A stretch of 64,000 bases of DNA. It comes from Oopsacas minuta (taxonomy: Eukaryota; Porifera; Hexactinellida; Lyssacinosida; Leucopsacidae). The notes beneath the pieces are model-generated. The model was given only the letters and a program-made list of their open reading frames with translations, had not been told where the DNA came from and made no database searches. The first letter of the stretch is position 1; each line of letters opens with the position of its first letter. A program made the translations under genes and the position numbers. Location: positions 485,445-549,444 of the forward strand of contig JAKMXF010000288.1 of assembly GCA_024704765.1 (NCBI GenBank). The letters are read 5' to 3'. Positions 54,986 to 64,000 of the stretch are shown in pieces.

Positions 54986-57900
54986 CTAGCAATAAAATTT
55001 GACTGGGTTAGTCTTATCGTCCTCATCTTCCGAACAGCTGTGTAGTCCTAGGAGAGCGGGTACCAGTCCCCTAGTAGGGCTAGAGGGCATGGGAGTAACG
55101 GTGTCCTGACTCTCAGGCTCTGGAGACATTCTTGGACTCACTGCGTCACTCTTCCGCCTGAATAGAACAAAGCTCTTCCTCTTAGTTTTTTTGTCAGAAT
55201 TGGAAGATTTTTGTTGAGACATTAAATCGGAAACTGATACCTTAAGTAGTTTCCTAGCAACCGAATCATTCTGAGGAATTTGTAGAGTAATAGCTATCTC
55301 ATGATAATCATATGAGTTATCAAAATATAGGATAGCTCCGTGGAGACCTGAGGACTCTATGTTACCCGTGTAACCACCCAGACCAATGGAATGTAACCAT
55401 AATGATATCTGTCTGTTGGACCAGAAGGGTAGATCTGTCCTGTCAGTGACTGATTGTCTCTGCTTGTCTTCTAGAATATTCCTGTCATAGTTGAGAGATT
55501 TGAGAGCAAATATTCCGTACTGGAGACTATTCCTATGGGAACTCTCAACCATTCCTAAACTGGTCCTTAGTTCCTTCTTAGACAAATGTTCTAGCACCCT
55601 ACCGTCTACGCAGCATTGTCTATTAATAATAAGAATAGTAAATAACAACAAATACACGTGTTAACTAACAAGTAAATAATAACAAACCTGAAATTATTGC
55701 TGTACTGAGTTAGACCTAGAGAAGGCAGCCAATGAGAAGCTATCCATTCGTGGTTAACAGCTCTGTAGGGGGAGAAGAGACAGGGGGTACTAGCCTTAGA
55801 GTGAGCTACCCTCTCTTGGACAGCTTTCATGAGTTTGAGTCTCAGGAGAGGCTGTAGAATTCCCAGTTCTTGTTCGTAGTCCCTCTCTCCCATTGACAGG
55901 AGCATAGGAACTGTTTTGCATTGCCATCTGACTGCATCTCCCACTGACTCGGGTAGACCTAGCTCCACCTCTACCCACCCCTGAAGAGCCTCTGGAGACC
56001 ATAACAGGAATTGTGTGTTCTCTCTTTCCACCAATGAGATTGAGGCCTGTAGTCTAGCTAGTCTCCCTTCTGGGGCCTCACACTCCCCTAGAGAAGAGGG
56101 GGTCTCTTTTGTACCCGGGGATTTAGTTCCTTTAAAGGAACTGACGATTCGTCGGATAGAGGACTTCCTCTTGAGTGATTTCTTTCGGGAGCGGGACATG
56201 TAGAGCTTGGGAGCTCCTGGGTCCAATTCTGTCCTCCCAGGGAGGGACTCATCTACTATTATGTGTGAGGTATCAGATATTGTGGTAGCGGTTTCTATAT
56301 CGGAGAGTGAAGAATGACTCTCTCGGAGAGGGGCACCTAGTCCGCTAACACCTGTCTCAGACTCTGTCGGGGATACTTTATTCTCATCGATGGGAGAGCT
56401 CTTCCTGCTGGAATAAGGTGTTAAGTCAGGACTATTACGTCTCTGTCTCTCAGAGTGTCTAGGAGGATCCATGAGCCGTTTCTGTGACCAGGGATGCAAC
56501 TGATCTCCGTTACCATCTGACATTCTGTTAATTTCTGTAATTATATTGTGTATAGATTGTCTGTTGGATTTCTTTATACGTCTAGACCCTCTCTTCTGAT
56601 TGGGTATTGATACGTTCTCATGTAACAGCTGTTCTAGGTCCATTTTGTCTCTCTGTACTCGGGACAACTTCTCAACTGTCTGCTGTAATCTGAGTTGCAT
56701 CAGTCTTTCACTACTTGATTTGTTCTCTAGTTCTTCTCTCTGCTCTGACATTTGTACCTCCATTTCTTGTAACCTCTCCCTCAAGGTATTCCTCTCTGTA
56801 ATCAGCTGATTGTTAGGATCTAACAGCAGATTACTGGGTTCTGTCAATAGATTATTAGACTCAATTAGTAGCTGATTAACTGGTTCAATCAGCTCAGTAT
56901 TAGGCTCAAACATCTGAAGAGGTATCAGTTCCAGTTTACGCTGTAGTTCCAGACATCTTCTGTTAGCTTCTTGTGTCAATTCTGCTAAGTCTTTTTCACA
57001 CTTAATCACCTGTTTCTCCAATTTATTTATATTCCTCTCCTTGCTGGTCAGAAGTGAGTATAGATCTTTTAACTTTTTGTTAGCTTCTTCACACCTTATT
57101 TTCTCCAGGCTGTACATCTCCCTAGCAACCAATATTATATTAAATATGCATCAAATACATTCTTAGCGTTCCTAGCAATATTCCTGGATTTGTAATTTCT
57201 ATGCAAATTTAATTATTCTGCAGATATGTATAATCTGATTGGCTACCTAGCTTCCTCCAATTCCTGTGTACTCTGCTCATTCTGTGATTCATTAATTAAT
57301 CTATTCTCATCTAACTCAAATTTTAACGCCTCTATCTCCCTCTCCCGCTCAATCAGCTGACTCAATCCGTCATAGTTCTGGTACTTCTCCAGCTGATTGA
57401 GTTCTCTCTGAGCTATAGAATCAGTCAGCTGATCCTCCAGGTCTTTATTCCTTGCTACTTGAGTCTTAAGTTTGTCTTTAACTCTGTCTAAAGTTTTGTG
57501 ATGATCGAACAGACATTTCAAGGCCTTTAATACTTCAACCTTAAAGGAATAGTTACATCTTAGCTACGCTAGAGGGAGATAGGAATGTGTAACAAACCTC
57601 TGATGATACTCCATTTTGAGCGGTCTGCCTCTTAACTACTGTAGACCTGAGAGATCTCTCATGTCGTGCTACCAGTCTCTCCAAATGTTCCAATAGGATC
57701 CGAGTGTTACTCCTCTCACTGAGGAGATCCCTAACCTCCCCGTCCCTCTCTCCTACTATGTCCCTCTGTCCTTCAAGTTCCCCCCGCAGTCTCAGGAATT
57801 CGTCCCAGAACTTGCGAGCCCTCGGCTCAATCCCTAACAGATCGGATTCGGGACAAGTTCTAAGACCATCCAAGTCCTCCAGCTGTGAGTTAGAGAGCTC

Positions 57901-58763
57901 TGGAGTCAGCTGACTAAGTTGTGCTATCAACACATCACGCTCCCGCGTACAGCTGCTCAGATCTTGCTGTAGATAGCGCGCCTGATCTCCCTGCACACTC
58001 AGCTGTTCTTGTAATCTCTCTTTCTGATCTAATAACTTCTCTAGAATCTATAAATAGAACCATGGATAACAACCAATAAATAATCTAATTATATAAATAT
58101 TCTCGCATAATGACCCTTGCTTGTACAAGTATCACTAATTTGATAGGTTAATTTGTAAGGAAATCTTAGACTTCTAATCTAATTAATTCACAAAGCAGAA
58201 ACCACTGATTGAATAGCCAATCAGATTACATCTAAGTTAGTGGTCAGAATTATTAAATAATTACCTGTAAGCTAAACCAATCAATTTCCGTCTTTGCTTA
58301 CAAATCAGAACTTTAGTAGCCAAATTTAAAATAGGCGCCATATATGAGATATTATCTAATCTACCAATCAAATTCATTCCTCAGAACACACTCCTACTCA
58401 TGCTAGATATCACATAACATGTTGTAAGTTAAGCAGAAATTAAATAGTATCACATTCCTGAGTGTAATTTGGTTGTTATGCACTTACCTGCTCTAAATGT
58501 TGAGGACTTAGAGCTGTCATATCGTGCTCAGGAGAGAGGGAGAGGGTTAGAGTGTTTGAGGGCTCCCAAATTGTGTCCAATTCATCTGTCCCAGGGCCGA
58601 TGGGGGTGAGGACAGGGGAGGGTGTCGCTGGTTCATTTCTCTGCGGAGAGAGATTGAGAGCGTCCGGTTTCTTGCGTTCCAGTTTGACTGCAGGAGGAGA
58701 TAGAGATCTGGTCCTGTTTAGTTCGGGAAGTGGCGGTGAATGTTTATTTCTGGAATCTGACAT
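54986..58763 (-). CDS. Liprin-alpha scaffold protein
   Basis: A 1028-residue scaffold that organises synaptic and focal-adhesion complexes in other animals. Exons: 58763-58488, 58047-57598, 57539-57247, 57121-55688, 55619-54986. A Ser/Pro-rich head (1-92) precedes long coiled coils. The segment [20 protein letters not shown], then [13 protein letters not shown], then [15 protein letters not shown] is the liprin-alpha hallmark. Three SAM domains follow: [17 protein letters not shown] (about 714-777), [20 protein letters not shown] (about 797-862) and [18 protein letters not shown] (about 885-950), with [11 protein letters not shown] in SAM3. The C-terminus PVKFYC resembles the vertebrate VRTYSC tail, a PDZ ligand. 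It is about 170 residues shorter than human liprin-alpha1, mostly in the central linker. Confidence 0.93.
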
Positions 58764-58894
58764 TCTAAAATGTAAATTAATCAGAAACACAGTATTTATA
58801 CTCAACCAATCAGCGACTAGCTTTAAACTAAGGATTGCAGTAAGCTTTCAAATCCAAATAAATTCAAAATTCAAAAAATACAAAATCTGATTGG

Positions 58895-61800
58895 TCAGTT
58901 AGGCTTAGCAACTGGGGAGAAATGAAGGTTAGCCCGAATTGTGAAGAATTCAGTTCCAGTTCTGCCCGCCGGGTAGTGACAGACGTGATGAGCTGTGTCT
59001 TTGATTGGTTCTTCTGTAGCTTGTCCTACAATTATGTAATCATAAAGTAAACAAATAAATATACAACAAGAAATATTTACCGAGTAGCCAGGTCGCGAGA
59101 GATTGTTCCGGTTTCAGTTTAAAATATTCGTAGCAATCTTTGTGTAAGAAATATTGTTTATTGTCAATACAGAATGCTTTAGGAACGCTCTTATAAGGTC
59201 CCATCGGTTTAGTCGGTAGGAAAAGTACGAAACTTCCTTTCTTAAAATCTGCAACACTAAACCGAGCGCTCGTGGGATCCCTCGCCTCCTCATTTGTCAA
59301 TTTCCTACCAACCTCTGCCTTCATTTGTTCTAGCATAGAGCTGGGATATCTGTAACAACCAATCAAATTATGAGCTTAAACAACCAATCAAAAATTAATA
59401 GTCTTACCTTTGTACACTTCTAGAAAGTTCTCTACAACTGGCGCCTAAAGTAGGCTCCCAATCAGCTGTTTGAAATTCTTCACTCAGCTGATCTTCCAAT
59501 GGCGGTTCCAATACTCCCAAAGTTCCTTTCAGCCAATCAAGCCATGAGCTACATTCTGCTATCTATACACAATTGAATAGGAACTAAACCTATTAATTAG
59601 TTCCATATATCAATGATATCTCAGGAATATTACTATAAACGGGACCGATAGGATCCTTAGCTGGATATTAAATATGAATATTTCACACCTTAGAATTTGC
59701 AGAATCGATCACACTTTGTACGATTGGTTTAGCTTCTCTCTCCTTGTCTAGTTGACCAATCAGCTGTTCGTTTTCTACCTTTAATTTGGTGCTAGATTCG
59801 ATCAGCTGTTTATTTTCTCTTTCAAGTTCTGACAATTTCAGTTGTAAGCGACGTGATTGGTCAGAATTGTCCTGTGTGCTCCCCGGGTTCTGATTGGTCA
59901 GTTTAGGTGTCTGAATAATCGCCAGTAAAATAGACTGTAATTTGTCGTTAATTGAATTAATTTTAATTGAGTGAATTTCCTAAAAATAGATTAATAACAT
60001 TCCATTCTATCAACCCAGCAACCACTGACCTTCATTTCCTTTTCGAGCGCCAAAAGCGCTATTTTCGAGTTCTGAAATTGTGACAGAACTTGACAATTGG
60101 AATTCAGTCTGTAATGTATTTGTACACTCATGTCTTGGTGTCTGTTCTCAATATTCATTCTGATTGTCTTAGCTCTGGCCAGCTGTTCTGCCACCTGTAA
60201 TCTCTTAAGAGCTCTACACTCTCCTAGTAACGGTCTACAAACATAGGAATGTTAGAACATTGCTACTAATGAACACAATCAGCTGACCTGATAATATCTC
60301 TGACGGAGAGAGGCGGAGCTCTCTCCGTGTCGGACATTAGAGCTCCGTGTCTCCTGATAACATCAGCGTCTATTTCTGCAATTGAATCCTCCAAATGTGT
60401 CCTAATTGATTCCAGTTCTGCTGCCATCTCTCTGAAACTAACACATTCCTCTCCGTAACTAAGATTAAGAGAATCTGTGTAGCTAGTCAGCTGATTGGTT
60501 AGATAAGTAATCCTCATTCTGAGGGGATTTAACTCCTCATTCAGTTTAACTCTCATATTTTTGTGTCTCTCCTTCGCCCCCAGGGCATACTGAATATAGG
60601 CGCTAAGTCCTGACACCTAAGATAATTATAAACACAGATATTTGATTGGTTACTGAACTCGCCTGTGAATCAGCTGTTAGGTCTATATCCTTGACAAGCT
60701 TAGAGAATATTTGAGGGATAAATTCTATGTTATCTCTCGTCCGAACTTCTTCTATCCTTTCTGGAGATTTAAGGAATTCTGTCAGCTCCTCGTAGGCCAG
60801 GAGGGGAAGGAGAGGAGGGTCCATCTGTGAGAGAATTGATTGGTCCAGCAGAAATAGTTTGGGATCTTTACCGGAACTTCCGAACTGCTGAGACTTTGAA
60901 AAGTTTACAAAACGCTAAAATTAGAATAAATTTATTCACTAATCCATGGTTACATAATACAAACTAACGTCTAAGTCTGATTGGTCAGTAATTGTAGATT
61001 CTGCCTGTAATGTGTCTCTTATTATTACAATATTATCCAATTGGATATTAAAGTCTGTGTGTATAACAATCCTAAGCTCTGAGAGGAGTAGAGGACCATC
61101 TCCGTAAGGGATCTTACTCTCCAGACCGGAGTGTACAGACACTAACCGAATCTTAGTCTGTACAAGATCGTCAACAGTCTAATTAGACCAATATAACAAA
61201 TCTCAAATCTCCTTATAATTCAAATTTATACAAAATTGTTATTCAAGAAAATTTATGGCAGAATTCTCCACTAATAAAGACGCTAAGAATTGGCTCTGTA
61301 TTATAATTACAAACCTCGAAGAATGCGTCATACGTAATTCTATTAGTTGCTTCTACAACTAAACACCTCTTAATTAACCACGTCATTCTATCCTTGAATA
61401 CAGGTGTTAGAATATCATCTACTTCAGGGGGAAGCTCTCTAACATAAGTTGTCTTCCTGGAATGGCGCGTAAATGCAATGGCATCTCCTAACAATAATAA
61501 TTAAGTAAATTCCATTGAATAGTTATATAGCAACGCACCTTTTGCCTTAAGAATTCTAAGAATATCTTGTATAGGAGCAAAGAACCCACACTTCCCTACT
61601 AGTACCCTGTAGAGGAGAGCTCCTACTGACCAGATGTCTACCGTATGGTCATATGATCCTCCAGGATACATCACACAATACAGAGCTTCAGGCGCCATAA
61701 ATACAGGGGTACCCGCTAGGGATTCCATATCGATATTTCTGTTAGCGAACTCTCCCGTATTCTCCTTGTAGAACCTGGAATAACCGAAATCTGCCAATCT

Positions 61801-62462
61801 AATGTCCCACTCATTGGTCTGTTCCTGGCCCCTTGTCCTCCTATCTGCCCCTGGGAACTTAAGGAGGATATTCTGAGGCTTCAGGTCTCTGTGTACAATA
61901 CTGAGGTTATGCATAGCCCTAATACCTATGCTCAGCTGTTTCAGGAATCTATAAATAGATGAATGAACTTAAGAAATGTATAAATTAATTATTTATACTT
62001 CTCACCTCCTGAATTGTTTCTCAGTTATTTCATTCTTTTTTAAATATTCTTCCAAATCGCAGTCACATATTTCCATAACCAGAACCATCCCAAGCCCTTT
62101 CTGTTCCTCTACTTGCATCAGACGAACCACAAACTCACAACTTATTAATTCCTAAATACATTCCTTTAAAATATGATTAATGAGTCTATAAATAGAATCC
62201 TCACTTCCATTATTTTAATCTCCCGTTTCAGATTTGTGTAAACTTTGTGCTCTTTTTTGTAGAAATCTTCCTTGACAACCTTTACGGCTACTTGGAATGA
62301 TTCATGATCGCTATAACCAAGGAAAACTTCTCCAAATGCGCCTTTTCCTAAACGAGTGGTTGAGCTTTGGTGCCAGGAAAAATCTCCAGAACCTTTAAAC
62401 TCTGCCGGGTTCTGTTTGTGGAGTTCCTTTAGTGCCATAATATGCATTCTTTTACCAAGCAT
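58895..62462 (-). CDS. Protein kinase fused to a FIP200/ATG11-like scaffold with C-terminal Claw domain
   Basis: Predicted 945-residue protein. Exons: 62462-62205, 62151-62006, 61948-61539, 61487-61315, 61178-60969, 60914-60654, 60616-60288, 60234-60030, 59979-59689, 59562-59408, 59349-59081, 59025-58895; all joins are in frame. The kinase is complete: GKGAFGEV loop, VAVK (Lys about 61), HRDLKPQN (154-161), DFG (188-190), GTPVFMAPEA. Its C-lobe (DAIAFTRHS, VRELPPEVDDILTPVF, YDAFFETVDDL) resembles TBK1/IKKepsilon, while LKPQNILL and the activation segment resemble ULK. A ubiquitin-like region follows (about 335-425: LSELRIVIHTDFNIQLDNIV, then DPKLFLLDQSIL), then coiled coils (435-760). Residues about 845-945 match the FIP200 Claw: FKKGSFVLF, KQYFLHKDCYEYF, TWLLGQA, TGTEFFTIRANLHF. 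Exon 6 can end at 60654 (GT) or 60663 (GC). The start could be the ATG at 62495. Confidence 0.82.
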
Positions 62463-62837
62463 TGTTGCTAAGAAGATGGGACAAATGTATAACATAACTA
62501 TATTAATATTTCCCCGCGGATTACGAGCGGTGAATAGGGTAGCGCACAAGGGGATCAGACATTTATAATAGTGGGTAAATGGATCAGTTAGAGTTAGCAG
62601 AATTGTGAAAATATATATTAATAGTTTGTATTAGTTATAACTAGAAATTAAATATTTGTAACATTAATATAAAGATATACTAAAGACAGTGATCATGTAA
62701 GTAATGGATGGATTCTATTCCGCAATTATAAGATAGTAGACATGCCAAATTTGGTGTCGCAATCTTTGAAGATAGACAACGATTATAGAAATAGAGACTA
62801 TTATATGTAAGAGCATTAGTGAAAAAGATTATTAGAT
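62463..62837. other. Upstream region of the kinase-Claw gene
   Basis: AT-rich. CTTCTTAG just before the chosen ATG (read on minus) could be a 3' splice site of a 5' UTR intron, so transcription may start further up. No gene seen. Confidence 0.45.
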
Positions 62838-62943
62838 GTCAGGATGGCCGAGTGGTCTAAGGCGCCAGACTCAAGGTTACCTTACTCTTAGGGAGTTTTC
62901 TGGTCCACGTATGTGGGCGTGGGTTCGAATCCCACTTCTGACA
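62838..62943 (+). tRNA. tRNA-Leu (CAA) with intron
   Basis: The acceptor stem GTCAGGA pairs with TTCTGAC, discriminator A. Box A TGGCCGAGTGG and box B GGTTCGAATCC are intact. The anticodon CAA is at 62872-62874, and a 22-nt intron (about 62876-62897) follows one base after it, the standard position. A long variable arm supports leucine. TTTTT shortly downstream (62950) is a likely Pol III stop. Confidence 0.95.
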
Positions 62944-63837
62944 TAAACTTTTTGGAGAAATTAAGAACGAATCTCCAGGATATTACAGAAAGAAATAATT
63001 AAATAGCAAAGCTATATATCACTAAACTTATTGGAATAATTGATGTGCTCAGTGATTAAGGTTTAGCCCATTACTAAAAAATATGAGAACATTTGTTATT
63101 AAAGTGTAATGATTATTACAAGAGTTTGTATTATAAATAATTGCATAAAATAATGAAGAAATTTGTGGTAGTGTCTCAGGGATGTTGATTCGTAACTTAG
63201 CTGTGAGGAGACATGACTAGGACTTCGTATCTTTCAACTCCATCACGAGAGTTGAAGGTAGCTAGCAAATGCAGCAATTAACCGAGTGAGTCCAGAGCAA
63301 TGTAGAAGTAGAATATGCGAGGAAGAAAGGAGAAGATTAAATGTTAATCTTTATACTCAATTGTGATGGTATATATACTTGTTGGTAGGTCCAGGCGTCA
63401 CAACATGTTTATAATTAACTGTACTATTTCGTTAGTTACAACCTGCCACAACAGAAATGTTTGTAATGCCTACACCACCTGCATTAGTAAAAAGAGTATA
63501 AATACAAAGAATATATTTCATTCTGAATGTTTCGTCTATTTTTCTTTCGGTTGGCCCAACTCTTCGTTCTCAAATCATCCCTCACTTCTGCACAATTTTC
63601 TAGTACCATTCTCTCAATTCGTCACTCACCTCTACTCAAATGTATAAAAGATTTCACTCAATTCGTCACTAACCTCTGCTCAATTTTCGTACAGAATCTC
63701 TCATTTCTTTCCTCACCTCTGCTCGATTTTCTGATAGAATTCTCTCATTACTTCCCTCACCTTTGCTCGATTTTCTGATAGAATTCTCTCATTACTTCCC
63801 TCACCTCTGCTCAATTTTCGGATAGAGTTCTCTCGAA
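62944..63837. other. Non-coding stretch ending in a tandem repeat
   Basis: No convincing gene between the tRNA and the exon at 63838. The last 250 bases are a degenerate 44-bp tandem repeat. The open frames here (63363-63647, 63527-63778) arise from that repeat. Confidence 0.55.
63580..63835. repeat. Degenerate 44-bp tandem repeat, 5-6 copies
   Basis: The words CTCACCTCTGCTC, GATTTTCTGATAGAATTCTC and ATTACTTCC recur. GCTCGATTTT starts at 63721 and 63765 and GCTCAATTTT at 63678 and 63809, giving periods of 43-44. The right-hand copies are best preserved. The array ends directly before the ATG at 63838. Confidence 0.8.
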
Positions 63838-63935
63838 ATGTCAATCAGCTCAGACCTACCAAATATAAATTCCTATCTAACTCAACCTAGAAACGTTGGA
63901 CATGCTGAAGAAGTGATTGGAATTACAATTATTGC
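63838..63935 (+). CDS. First exon of an unidentified gene (runs off the window)
   Basis: ATG at 63838 opens a frame (MSISSDLPNINSYLTQPRNV...) that continues for 32 codons plus two bases to a good donor, GC|GTATGT, at 63936. The last residues (VIGITIIA) are hydrophobic and could begin a membrane helix. Nothing downstream is available, so the family is unknown and the exon itself is tentative. Confidence 0.35.
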
Positions 63936-64000
63936 GTATGTTGATTGATTCTTATAATTGTAAAGAGCCTAGAATTATGATTTGGATATTTGAAATATTA

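Noticed and set aside
63363-63778. Two plus-strand frames of 83-94 residues
   Set aside because: Derived largely from the degenerate 44-bp repeat.

Overview
The window reads as animal nuclear DNA, most likely from a sponge; Amphimedon queenslandica or a close relative is my best guess. That guess is an inference from recalled sponge features: AT-rich sequence, very compact genes, many 50-80 bp introns, and abundant NHL-repeat genes lacking RING and B-box. The animal origin rests on gene content: Mi-2/CHD, liprin-alpha, CPEB, FOXJ2/3, an astacin protease, and a laminin-G/EGF receptor. I traced exons by hand from GT-AG sites and checked frame continuity, so each multi-exon model below is a full open reading frame but has no transcript support.

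Layout. 1-2970 (-): astacin protease, 3' end outside the window. 2971-6532: no gene. 6533-10731 (+): claudin/PMP22-like tetraspan protein, with an RMDN-type TPR gene (-) nested in its first intron. 11057-17218 (+): mitochondrial Lon, with an intronless NHL gene (-) nested in intron 5. 17376-17729 (+): proteasome chaperone PSMG3. 17875-28921 (-): a 31-exon Mi-2/CHD gene with an intronless syntaxin (+) nested in one intron. 29244-31915 (+): glycogen synthase, head-to-head with Mi-2. 33496-37456: four small intronless genes, three of them a bZIP-like family; two of those form a perfect 360-bp inverted repeat. 38923-39004 (-): tRNA-Ser. 39794-41203 (-): CPEB. 42160-43430 (+): FOXJ2/3. 43564-50029 (+): a UFD2/UBE4-type core fused to an E2 domain, with an NHL pseudogene in intron 10. 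50143-53763 (+): LamG/EGF receptor. 53841-54525: 16-bp satellite. 54669-54914 (+): SMKR1-like. 54986-58763 (-): liprin-alpha. 58895-62462 (-): a protein kinase fused to a FIP200/ATG11-like scaffold ending in a Claw domain. 62838-62943 (+): intron-containing tRNA-Leu. 63580-64000: degenerate tandem repeat and the first exon of another gene.

The two strongest candidates for something undescribed are the domain fusions. In one, the UFD2 ubiquitin-chain-elongation core carries a BIRC6/UBE2O-like E2 where the U-box should be. In the other, a TBK1/ULK-like kinase is joined in frame to a ubiquitin-like domain, coiled coils and a C-terminal FIP200-type Claw, which would put an autophagy-type kinase and its scaffold in one polypeptide. 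Other unusual points are a Mi-2 whose first PHD finger appears replaced by a C2H2 finger, a receptor with a Caspr/neurexin-like cytoplasmic tail, two NHL copies whose upstream DNA is better conserved than their coding DNA, and short words resembling transcription-factor sites that recur throughout and often coincide with 3' splice sites.
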